Translations under genes and position numbers: made by a program | Notes under the pieces: model-generated | What the model saw: only the letters and a program-made list of their open reading frames with translations | The model's database searches: none | Told to the model about the DNA's origin: nothing | DNA from: Protopterus annectens | Lineage: Eukaryota > Chordata > Ceratodontiformes > Protopteridae | DNA length: 64,000 nucleotides | Direction: 5' to 3' | Assembly: GCF_019279795.1 (NCBI RefSeq) | Contig: NC_056726.1 | Coordinates: 1,137,911,882-1,137,975,881 of the forward strand | Shown: positions 35,301-45,599 of the stretch, in pieces | Position numbering within the stretch: the first letter of the stretch is position 1 | Layout: every line of letters starts with the position of its first letter

Positions 35301-36070
35301 GCACCACCCACATATGCTTCAAATCAATAGCATCAGTTCATCAAAAAAACACAAAACAATACAATTACTCCCAATAGCAACACCCAGTGTATTTTACCAC
35401 CTAAGGCTCTCTCTCAAACTGTACTACTACTTGCCTCCTATAACTATCACATTACTGCTCTACAACCATATCAGTATCCGCCTAAGATTTTCAAGTCCTA
35501 ATTTACAGCAAAGATAAAACCCAAGTTAAATAAGATGCCCCTAACGCATATTATTTTTCTATTCCTCTTAATTCTACTAGCCTTCACCACCAATTATCAA
35601 AGCTACTTCCTTCAAATATTAAGACTTCAACCAGTCCTCACAAAGAATATTAACATCTGCCCAGCTTGTTTTTCCTCCATAGTGCGCTATCTCTATAAAC
35701 AAACCACATCTGATTTATCTAAAAGTATAGTAAAACTAAGTATCCAAATTAACGATCAAATACCAAACCAAGACCAAAATATAACTGGTCAAACTCTTCC
35801 CCTCAGTGAAATATCAATTCAAAAATTTAGCAGAGATATTTACCCCAACCCAGGTCCCACTGTTCATAAAGTCATCACTTCCAACCACAAACGTAACCAG
35901 TCACTTAATACCTCTTAACAAAAAAACAGAACCCAAACCCACCTTACTAAATATGAACTTAAGAAGTATGCGCCATAAAATTCATGACATGCATGCCTAC
36001 CTTGCCACATATACCCCTAAAGTAGTCATAGCTACCAAAACCATGTTAAAAAAAGAAATAAAAGGATAAT
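35301..36070 (+). mobile_element. L2-like LINE, 5' region and endonuclease start
   Basis: A 127-residue frame (35535-35918) begins with a hydrophobic stretch (IIFLFLLILLAFT) and ends at FSRDIYPNPGPTVHK, the DIHPNPGP-type signature. After a frameshift, LLNMNLRSMRHKIHDMHAYL and TPKVVIATKTML form the first endonuclease block. It breaks off at about 36070. Confidence 0.75.
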
Positions 36071-36384
36071 GAGATCACCCACTCCCCACTCCCATAATAC
36101 AATATATTTAGGCATAACAGACAAAACAAGCTGTGAAGAAGTTAGAACACTGTTTGTGCTAGTACATCTGGCTGAGTTTTTTAACATAATTTCAGATTGA
36201 CCTGTTTATTATATGCCAGTATCACTAGCTATGATATTCTAAATAAGCTCTTACATGTTAATTTATAATCTGTTTGCACAGCATGTTTTAAAGACTTGAA
36301 CAGCATCCTTTTACATTTCTATCTGTGCATGTTTGTGAAGAGCAGGTATAAGCAGCTTCACAGCCACTGTCCCTTCAGCTTGAA

Positions 36385-38625
36385 CTAGCACTAATGTCCA
36401 AGCTTACACCAAAAAAACTATATGAGCACCTACATAGCTGTATGGACTCAGCAGTTCCTGACAGGACCAAATCATCTTCCTCAAGGAAGAGTAAACCTGT
36501 CTGGTGGACAGCAACAATAAACAAACTCTATAGAAGGAAAAAAATTGCTGTCCAGGGCCAAGAAGTTGCAGGTGCCAAGTTGGAAGAAATCTCTCCTTTA
36601 TCTGAACAAGCAAATAACACTGGTGAAATCCACTAAGGCTAACTTTGAGTCCAAATTGGCCACATCTACCAAGGACGATCAGTAGGCCTTCTTCACATAT
36701 GTCTGCAATCTCAAAGGCAACACCCAAATCTGCTCTGAACTGGTGGTCAATAACACCACATATACAAACACCATAGATATAGCCAACCTGCTGGCAGACA
36801 GGTTCATTGAAAACATCACCCCTGTCCCCCCATCAGTAAACCAGGACATCCCCGGCACTTGCCCCCTCCCCTCATCACCAGGGAGCAGGTCCTTAATGCT
36901 CTCTCAAAGGCAAAAAATACAATCTACATGGGACCTGATACCATCCCTGGCTGTATAGGTTTACAGGTTCATAGGCAGGTACTAGGCTATCAGCCCTAGA
37001 GCCTATGTAAGCCTAGCCAACAAGGTTCCCTGGTTTATGCCACTCATGGATGCTATTTACCTGAACCTGTATCCTACATGAACTCAGGCATGAGCTCTCA
37101 GCACCATTAGACACCCTATTCACACAAAGCCTGAGCACCAGCTTCATCCCAGCTGAATGGAGGGCAGCCACTGTCATCTCTCTACTCAAAGCTAGAGCGT
37201 CCACTGATCCAGGCAATTATAGGTCCATCAGCCTAACTAGCCTGATCTGCAAGGCCATGGAATGCATTCTCATGGACCTTATAAACAAGAACATTGGCAA
37301 CCTCAAAAGGCTTGACCCCACACAGTTCGGTTTTGTGAAAGGAAAATTATGCCTGTTAAACTTGGTTGACTTCTTCGAAACAGTCACCAAAGCCATGGAC
37401 GAGAGGAAGACAGTGCACACTAACTACCTTGACCTAGCCAATGCCTTTGACACTATTCCCAACGTGGGCATAACGGATAAGCTGTTCCAGCTAGGCATCA
37501 ACCATGTTACCAGATGGGTAGCCAACTGCCTCACTGATAGAACCCACTCAGTCAAAGTAGGGGAAGCCATCTCTAGTAGTAGACCCCTAATGATCAGTGT
37601 ACCCCAACAATCAGTCCTCTATTGTTTGGGATATACTTTCCTGAGTTGCAAGCCAAAACCAGTGTTCTGTGGCTGACCAAGTTTGCAGATGATTGAAAGC
37701 TAGGCACTGTCTTAAATTCCTCTAGTGATGTGAACATCCTCCAAGAGGGCCTTATCCAAACTAATGATTGATGCCAGAAGCATGGCCTCAAACTGAATGC
37801 CAAGAAATACATCATTATCCCCATTGGGGAAAATGTCACCACACTAATTATGACATTAATAACAATGTACTAAGCATGCAATCATTTGTGAGGGAGTTGG
37901 GCACCCAGGTTGATAGCAACCTGACTTTTGACCACCACATTGCCTCAGTTGTATGGAAGGCTTTCTACATGGCCCACCTCATAAATAAGGGTATTTCATC
38001 CAGGAACAAGGAGGTCAAGACATCCCTGTACTCCTCCCTTATCAGACCCATTATCAAATAGAATTCCCCCTTCGGCATGTACCTTGCCAAGCACATGCAG
38101 CAGTTGGAGAGACCACAGAGGTTCCTAACCAGGAACATTCATGATCTCAAACACCTATCTTATACAGATAGGCTAAAAGCCCTGTCCCTCTACTCAATCT
38201 CATACAGACTGTTAAGACGTGACCTGTGTCTGGCATACAAGGCCATTTCAGACCCAGCCTTGATGGAGTTGCTGCATATCCATAAGACAAACTCCACACG
38301 TGCAACCTGCATGCAAGCCCTTAACCTGGTCTGTGACATTAATATAACTTGTTGGTGGGATAGATTTGTGTCCCAAAGACTTCCCCATCTGTGGAATAGA
38401 CTCCCTCTCCATGTCAAGCAGAGTACCTCTCTAGCCCTCTTTAAGAAGAACCTGGGTAACTGGATGCAAAACAGAAAATACACCCTTGGGATCCAAACTG
38501 TGTTCCTGCTGGACAGGGGACACAGATACTAACTTTGAGGGAACATGAGCAAAATTCTTGGCAAGGCTTATAAGGGCATCTGGGCCAATAGCCTAGTATC
38601 ATCCTATGAACCTAAGAAAGATTCT
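36385..38625 (+). mobile_element. CR1-like LINE with nested antisense tail
   Basis: The plus strand encodes the linker (SRKSKPVWWTATINKLYRRK), the reverse transcriptase (SISLTSLICKAMECILMDLI, DPTQFGFVKGKLCLLNLVDF, YLDLANAFDTIPN) and the C-terminal part (RELGTQVDSNLTFDHHIASV, PQRFLTRNIHDLKHLSYTD, LALFKKNLGNWMQNRKY). The catalytic box is degraded (KFADD reads KFAD then a stop at 37694). Between about 36955 and 37065 a piece of CR1 3' tail lies in antisense (TTCATAGGCAGGTACTAGGC), interrupting the linker. The 3' end is CTATGAACCTAAG near 38620. Confidence 0.85.
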
Positions 38626-39654
38626 AAAGGCAACCTGTCTCAGATTCAGCTGATCTGCAGATAATGTCATTGAAATGTTGACAGTTGCTATGTGTTACTA
38701 CCAAAAGCTGAAAGACAGGAAGGAATTTTTAGAAAACACCTATTGTTGATTTTCAAAATATGAAATGAAAATTAGAACCGGAATAGTTGTGACAGCTAGA
38801 CTAGTCTATAAAAGAGCCTGCTGAAGTCAGTTAAGAGCCAGTTGTGAGTTGTTCATAGATGTACTGTGCACTGGATACCCAAAGGGACTCACCAATAACT
38901 GTAAGCCTGCCTTTGCTCTGTTGTAGTTTAGCTTAAATCAGGGACAGTGTTATTTATTCAGATAGGAAAATTATAACTAATAAGTTGGAGTTTTTCTGAA
39001 TGTTGGATTTCTATCCTTCAGTATTGATTTCATTTTTCTGGTGATTGAGCTCTGTTTGTTTATTGGAAATTACTGTTTAAAAATTTTAATAATTTTGCTC
39101 ACTATTAAATATTTTTATTTAATTACATTGTGACTGGTCAATCAGTGTTTTCTTTAGTGTTTTTGAAAGTGCTTATACTTGCCTTGATAACTTCTGGGCC
39201 ACTCCTTGCTGCTTAGTTAATTTGCTACTATTTGTTTTAATATTTTAATTTTCATAATTGGACACCCCTTTAGAAGGCCATGAAGACACTCTGATTGGTA
39301 GCAGCACTACCATATTATTTTGGGGAAGAGACACAGTTGGAAATGTCTGCCAGGCTTTTCTAGAAGTGTTTGGATGTGTGAGATTCAATCTATTTAATTG
39401 TGGAGTGTATTGGAGGTTTTAAATTGGGACACATTGGTCTGAAGCATGTAATAAAAAGTTACATTACATGTAGACAGATGTATACAGTCCATTCCCAGGC
39501 TATAGAACATGTTCCTGTTGTGCTCTTAGGGGGGAAATTGTGAAAAACTACTCCTGTTTAAATGTCAGCCTCACAGTGGAGTCAGTAGTGAGGTTTGAAG
39601 CTCCTTAGTTAGTGACTCAAGAAATTAAAGGACATCACACAAGTGCGCAGGTGG
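38626..39654. other. No gene seen
   Basis: Mostly AT-rich sequence without a recognised gene or repeat. Confidence 0.5.
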
Positions 39655-40125
39655 TATAACAAACATCTATAAAAATTCCCTAACCATTACCTTACTCCCA
39701 CAGGAAATACCTACATTTAACATTGCTGAACTTCTAATAACACTCCTAAAATCAACAACAGGAAAAATATATGGTTAACAGCAATTTATATGCCACCAGG
39801 GAATAACATTGATGTTGCTGAAAGCATCCTGTATTGGATATCCCAAAAAATTAACCAGGAAACTATAATACTTGTATACTTATATATAGACTGGCAACTC
39901 AAATTCCACTACCCCCACTGAATCCATAAATTTGTATAACTTCAAACAATTAATAACCACACCCACTAGAATCATTAAAACTTCAGGGAGACACTCAACA
40001 TTAGACTGGATCTTTACAAATAAACCAGACCAACTGACAAAAGAAGGCTGCATCTCAGATAGCATAAGTGACCATATACCAGCATATGCCACTAGAACTC
40101 AACATAACCTAGATAAACATATTGG
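39655..40125 (+). mobile_element. L2-like LINE endonuclease fragment
   Basis: AIYMPPGNNIDVAESILYWI, QETIIL, LYNFKQLITTPTRIIKTSG, HSTLDWIFTNKPDQL and SISDHIPAY follow the same order as in the LINE at 23100-23430. The first part is in another frame than the rest. It stops at about 40125, where GGAAGGATTCACGAAGCC begins unrelated GC-rich sequence. Confidence 0.8.
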
Positions 40126-40550
40126 GAAGGATTCACGAAGCCTCCATGTAAGAGTTACAAGGCTTACACGGAGGCTGCAGTTAAACGGTGTGACGTCAGC
40201 ATGTCATGCATATGCATGAGGGCATGCTGAATCACACCTAAGGCTAACATGGTCCATGTAAGACAGTAGGGGGCAAGTCCGTAGGGTGAGCCCTGCAAAC
40301 GGACACGCCCCCAGAAAAGTAAAAGTCCCGAAAATAAAGCCCCACGACAGAGTCCGTGTAAATGTGAATAAACACAACACAACACATGTCCCCACAGACT
40401 ATGAACATAAAATGTATAAATGAACAGCTGATATTTTTTTTTATAAGTTGTAAAGATGTTTGCCCGTGAGTGCGCTCGTTTGCGCGGGCGTGCCCGGCGC
40501 TTAGCCACAGTTAGCAGTCAGTGGAAAAGCATATAAGAACTAAATATGCA

Positions 40551-40640
40551 AAGTGAGCCAAGAAGCAATAGCGTAAGCATAGCAGTAGAGACGTCGGCTG
40601 AAGAGGAGGCAGTCATGGTTCGAGCCCCCAGAACATCAAT
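40551..40640 (+). mobile_element. tRNA-like SINE segment
   Basis: GGTTCGAGCCCCCAG is a near-canonical B box; about 65 bases upstream GAGCCAAGAAGCAATAGC is a possible A box. Arms do not fold into a tRNA. One of three tRNA-like segments around the intact Myb-like gene. Confidence 0.4.
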
Positions 40641-40785
40641 TTTTATTTTTAGTGAAATAAGCATGAAACAAGTCCCTGACATATATGTACATATATAAAA
40701 TTATATTTTATGTAAAATGTAATGAAATGGGCCATGTATTTTGAAGAAATGTGAGATAAAAAAATAAAAAAAAAAATGTGAGATG

Positions 40786-40955
40786 TGCCCATAGCTGAGC
40801 TACAGTCTAACAAGTTGAGGATATCTGCCTGTAGGTGAGCAGTGGTTTAACAGTTGTAAAATGAGTGCCCGTAGGTGAGCAGTGTTTTAACAGGTGTAAA
40901 ATGAGTGCCCATAGGTGAGCAGCATTTTAACACGCTGAAACTGTGTGCCTGTAGT
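40786..40955. repeat. 40-bp tandem repeat, about four units
   Basis: Units of TGCCCGTAGGTGAGCAGTGT followed by TTTAACAGGTGTAAAATGAG repeat with decreasing fidelity from the centre outward. It lies in the 5' flank of the Myb-like gene. Confidence 0.8.
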
Positions 40956-41124
40956 TCAGTTGAGCGTAATGTGCATGCTGACAGCCAAACCACGCGTAAA
41001 CCAGCGTAATCCATTTGCGAGGAGCTGCGCACCGCGCCAACAACCTAACCGATGGGCAACGTTGAGTAAGCTGTATCAAAACTGCCTTTACACAGACACA
41101 CCTCCTAGTCTGTGTAGACAGTCA

Positions 41125-41215
41125 TAAAATATAAAAAGCAATGGCCAGGTTTGAACCCAGGATACCATGCACCATAGTCAAAGTACTGAACCAATAAGCC
41201 ATGACAGTTGCACTT
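41125..41215 (-). mobile_element. tRNA-like SINE segment, minus strand
   Basis: The minus strand has TGGCTTATTGGTTCAGTA (A-box-like) and, some 45 bases on, TGGGTTCAAACCTGGCC (B box). It is absent from the corresponding place in the decayed paralogue (26640-26700), so it inserted after the copies separated. Confidence 0.55.
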
Positions 41216-41305
41216 AGAAATGCAGTAATAGCATATATATAGGAATGAATAGAAAGAGGAGCATGACAAAGCAGGTTTCGTGAAGCTGATACAATTCCAA
41301 AATGG

Positions 41306-41344
41306 CCAATCACAGATAAGTGCAGGAAAAATGGCATATATAAG
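41306..41344 (+). promoter_or_regulatory. CCAAT and TATA motifs of the Myb-like gene
   Basis: CCAAT at 41306-41310 and TATATAAG at 41337-41344 stand 63 bases before the ATG. The decayed paralogue has CTAAT and TATTTAAA in the same alignment positions, which supports a real core promoter. Confidence 0.6.
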
Positions 41345-41399
41345 CCCCATAGGTGGGAATACACAGCATAACCGATTGTAGAACCGACTTGCAGCCAGG

Positions 41400-43417
41400 A
41401 TGTCAGGTGTAGGTGAGGGTAGTTGCTTCCGAGCACAGAGGTGGGGCGTTGAGGAGTCCAAATATATGGTTTGGCTCCTCGTCCATAATCATGAGGCCCA
41501 ACTCATGCAGGGCCAGGTCCTGTGGGGAGCATATAGGGCTGAGGCGTGGGACTGGTTGGCTCATGATCTCACCAGTGCCACAGGAATACCAAGGACTGGT
41601 GAGCAGGTCCGCCACCACCATGCGGACCTGAAGAGACAGAAGCAGGACCAACTGAACCGTTGGATCCATGAGGCCCGGCAAATGCCCAACACCCCACTAC
41701 TGAGTAAGTTACATGTAATTATTTATGTAAGAAATTAACCTAGCTGATATTATGTAGATGTGTATTCCAATATTACTTTATTTATATTACAGCTGCAGGT
41801 GTCTGTTCTGTGAACCGTCGAGCCTATGGCGATAGGCTGGTGCGGTTGCACCACCAGGCAGGTCAGTAATTCTCTCCCTGTAACTGTAAATAAATATATA
41901 AGTATGACAGTTAGCAAAAGAGTGCAGTGTAGTCACTAATTAATAAAATGTGCAAGTAACAGTGTAAGAGGGTTTGCAAGTATTGCTTGATTACAAAAGT
42001 GTGATGCAGCCTGTAATCCAAACATAAAAATGAAACAAGTCTGAAATAAAGATGTCCCACCTGTAATATAATAGTACATAACCTGCAGCAGGCTGAAAAG
42101 TACAGCTGCAGAAGCTGAGTAAAACACATGTGTGAAATATATCCCTGTTGAAATACAGAAACATGACATAAGTGACACTGTTGGAAAGGATTGTTATAAC
42201 TACAGGTAAAACATGTCAATAAAGCCTAGAATTAAGTACCATCCTGAATTGTAAAAATAAAACAAGTGAGAGAGTGTGAGAAAGAGGTATGAATCCACCA
42301 ATAATGTAGTAATAACTCCTGAATAAAGTATACTGCAGTCAGTACAGAATGAAATGAATGTGACAGGCAGAACCAAACAGTAACATGTGTTGAAAACAGT
42401 ACTGCAGCTGGAATGTGTGTCCCAAAATCTGGATATGTTGCTCTCAGTCTGCAATATGCAGATAGTATGGTTGTCTGAAATACCAAACATCCACAGTTGT
42501 CTATAGCTATATAAAGCAAATGTAGCAGGATGATGTAGCTGAACAGAGCCAGATATGAATGTGTATGAATAAAAATGAAATGTATATTGATGTAGCAGTA
42601 ACATTCCTATCACCAACCTGAAGTAGTTATCACATAGGAAACTGTAGGCAGAACTGTAGTGTGTATATATCTGCAGCTAGTAGAAATGTACAGCATATGT
42701 ATTGGTATTTGAAGTTGTTAATTAAATTTTCTTCACCCTACTCTATAACCACATATAATCCATTCCACGTGAAATTGGTATGTGCAATCACAATTAACAC
42801 CCCTGGACATTTGTCCTGTTGGTTCATATATATTTGCATGTACATTGATGCATCTGCCTTGTTCATACATCCAAACCTGATGGCCTGTTGCCATCAATCA
42901 ACCCTGCATGTTGTTGGATTGTGTATTGCTGTTCAAATTATGCATGTGTTATGCTTGCTGTTCAATGGCTTCAATATATGGGTGTTTGGTTAATGGGAAT
43001 ACTAATGCATGCTGTTACAACTAATTGTGAATGGTATTGTACATTACTAACCCAAACTGTCATAACATAATGCAAAACATAGGACGACAGGGAAGGTGGG
43101 TTCCAGCGGACCCACCTCTCCCACCTCAGCTGGCGAGTGCACCTGGCAGTAGTGCCCAGGACGGACCCTCCTCCGGTGGCCCTGTGCCACCTGCGGGTGG
43201 AAGCGCTGCAGGGGATGGGGCTCGTCCCCCCTCTGCAAGTGTGGCCGGAGGAGAACATCCACTCACCCTCCATAGTGTCCGGACTGTGGTGCGTAGGGAG
43301 ATCCGTCACGCTGTGCTTGGACCCCTATGCCAGCTTGAGGCACAGGTGGCACAACTCATGGGCGTGCCTGCTGCCTGGCCTACACAGCCCCCAGCACAGC
43401 CCCGTCCTGGGCAGTGA
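41400..43417 (+). CDS. Myb/SANT-like DNA-binding protein, three exons, intact
   Basis: Exons are 41400-41703, 41793-41861 and 43083-43417; both introns are phase 1 with GT/AG borders (A|GTAAGT, TTACAG, G|GTCAGT, CATAG). The joined frame has no stop and gives 235 residues. Residues about 15-85 resemble a Myb/SANT-like trihelix domain of the kind found in Harbinger partner proteins and related host proteins: W15, E18-E19, LLVHNHEAQL, W50, then IPRTGEQVRHHHADLKRQ. Exon 2 is basic (VNRRAYGDRLVRLHHQ). Exon 3 is rich in P, G, S and A and ends with a helical segment (VVRREIRHAVLGPLCQLEAQ). The likely role is DNA binding, at transposon ends or host sites. No transposase lies nearby. A decayed paralogue with the same exon plan lies at 26.6-17.4 kb. 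The start is the first ATG after the TATA box. Function is inferred. Confidence 0.75.
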
Positions 43418-44190
43418 AGGCACAGTGGCAACTGCCCATGAGTGGGGATCTCAGTTTCACTGTTGCCATCTGTGGGCTCATGGGCTTGAGATATCCAAAC
43501 ATCCGTCCCCGTCAATTGTGTAACCCCCCCCACATGTGTCATACACCGTCCCTGTATGCATCTTGTTTGTCTTGTCTGTTAACCTACCCAACCTACCTCC
43601 CCAGCTATACCGACTTCCTGTACCTGACATACCACTCTCACCTGAAAAAAAAAAGGGCACTCTGTACCCACAAAAAAATTACGCCCCATACATAGCTGCC
43701 CATTTTGCACACATGTCTGCTGGACATGGAAACTGTCAATTACAATTGGCTGTACAACAAGTATTATTGTTGTCCTTACACCTCTCTCAGGGGTGGAAGG
43801 TTTCAAATGTCACACCAAATTACAAACATATGCACAGCTGTTGCTGATGAAGAAATGGGCAGCTATGGGCCTTACCTACATCCCTCCTGCAAAACCCGAG
43901 CTTGTTTCTCTACTGTCCTACCCTCTTTGTGACCCCTTTTTGACCACTTTCCTATCTCCCCATTTTCTTTTCTTTCAAAGAAAATAGCGCGGGTGTGCGC
44001 AAGAGTAAGCACTTTTAAGCAGTAGTAAGTGGGTGTGCGCTTCTGTGCGCTTAGCTAAGCGTGTGTGCTCGAAGCTAAGCGGCAGTGTGCATGTGTGACC
44101 TCTGCGCAAACCAGCGCTAACCCGCTTACAACTGCTTAAAAGTGCCTTAGTCACTCTGAATGACAAGGCCTGTAGTTTTCTCAGCAGCAA
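43418..44190. other. 3' flank of the Myb-like gene
   Basis: The sequence aligns in patches with the 3' flank of the decayed paralogue, including TTTTCTTTTCTTT and the AGTAAGTAGTGCTAAG-like end (here 43960-44040). At 43985-44150 it turns GC-rich with GCTTAGCTAAGC and GTGTGCGC words, possibly a transposon end. Confidence 0.5.
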
Positions 44191-44275
44191 AATAAAATAC
44201 CTCCCTCAGTCTCGAACCCAGGAAACACTAGTCTGCATGACTTACCACTAAGCCATGAGTGCTATACAAGAACAT
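44190..44275 (-). mobile_element. tRNA-like SINE segment, minus strand
   Basis: The minus strand has ATGGCTTAGTGGTAAGTCAT (A-box-like) and TGGGTTCGAGACTGAGG (B box), spaced as in tRNA-derived SINEs and similar to the one at 41125-41215. Confidence 0.5.
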
Positions 44276-44954
44276 TGTGCTGAAAGAAATATATCATAAA
44301 ATAGTAGGAATTAATTTAAAGGGAATATACAAGTCTAGCACACAAAGCATGTCATGTATATTTACTGTCAAATCTAGTGGATTTGTAAAATAGTACTGTG
44401 TGCTGAGAAACAGTCATGCTAGTTGGTAGCTACTAGGTAATAATGTCACAGTAGCATCTGGCAAGCCACACACATACTCAGAGCAGGATAAACACAGCCA
44501 TAGTTGAATAGTTAAGAGTGCAGACATAGCAACTGTGACTGAGTTACAGGGATGTCCGTGATGTGAAAACAAACGTCAACTGTGCCCCACTGACACCCTG
44601 CCAAATGTACTAACAGTAGCTTACAGAACAACATGCATTGCAGTGTCTACAACACAGCCTGAAATATGAGAGACATACCAACCCTTACACTCACAGAACA
44701 GTGTCCACAGCAAACCAGCATGGTCCCCACCCTGATAATCTGAAAGGGCTACACCTACCTAACAGACCTTTTTATAGCACAGGCCTGTAATCACAGTGAG
44801 AACTGCAATCACTACACAACAGGCTGCATGCAATTAGTGAATGCTGGCTAACAATTGGTGCAGAAGCCATCACATGGACATGTGCAGATACCTACAAAAG
44901 CATCCTGTACTCCCTGTCCACACATGCAATATTGTCATTGCACCCGCTGGAGGT
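44276..44954. other. No gene seen
   Basis: No recognised gene or repeat. Confidence 0.5.
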
Positions 44955-44990
44955 AGAGAGAGAGAGAGAGAGAGAGAGAGAACCAAAAAA

Positions 44991-45042
<52 letters not shown>

Positions 45043-45049
45043 GAAAGAA
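44955..45049. repeat. (GA)n followed by (GAAA)n microsatellite
   Basis: About 13 GA units to 44981, then GAAA units from 44992 to 45049. Lysine/arginine/glutamate frames through it are artefacts. Confidence 0.95.
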
Positions 45050-45398
45050 ATAAGAAACTGGAAACATCAAGGCAAAGAGGCAGACAGCAGGCCAAGCAAC
45101 TGCAAGCCTACTCAAACAGCTGCAGCAAACACAGGTAATGTAAAGTACTACTATAATACTCTACATACTGTGAACCCTCCAGATGTGTTATTGGTCTGTA
45201 TCTATGTATATGAGAATGTGCATAGGGATGGGGACATACTGAAACTGTCAAGGAAGGCTCCACATACATATGTATGTGATGGTAGCTATGTGCACATAGC
45301 AATGTAGGTTGTAGTGCAATGTACAAGTAGGTGGTACAGTAATGGGTGTTCAGCAGTACGTTACTGTGTGCATAGATATGTGGACCTAAAAAGGAGTA

Positions 45399-45426
45399 AA
45401 TATATATATATATATATATATATATA
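45399..45426. repeat. (TA)n microsatellite
   Basis: Thirteen or so TA units, followed by TA-rich degenerate sequence to about 45540. Confidence 0.9.
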
Positions 45427-45599
45427 ACATGTGTATACATATGTATATCGAGATATGTATGTATATCTATATATAATATGCATATGTGTATACATAGATA
45501 GACAGGGATGTAGAAATACATAGACAGATATAGTTTCACAGTGGCATAATATAGTACTAGGCTATCTGCAGACAGTGCATAGACTAGATTTAGAAACCT

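Noticed and set aside
41105-41681. Minus-strand frames of 92 to 118 residues
   Set aside because: They are antisense to exon 1 of the Myb-like gene and its promoter, with no domain of their own.
42200-42616. 138-residue minus-strand frame, rich in F, Y, L and S
   Set aside because: It lies wholly inside intron 2 of the intact Myb-like gene, has no recognisable domain, and the intron's paralogous copy does not obviously keep it.
44841-45138. Lys/Glu/Arg- and Leu/Phe/Ser-rich frames
   Set aside because: They translate the GA and GAAA microsatellites on either strand.
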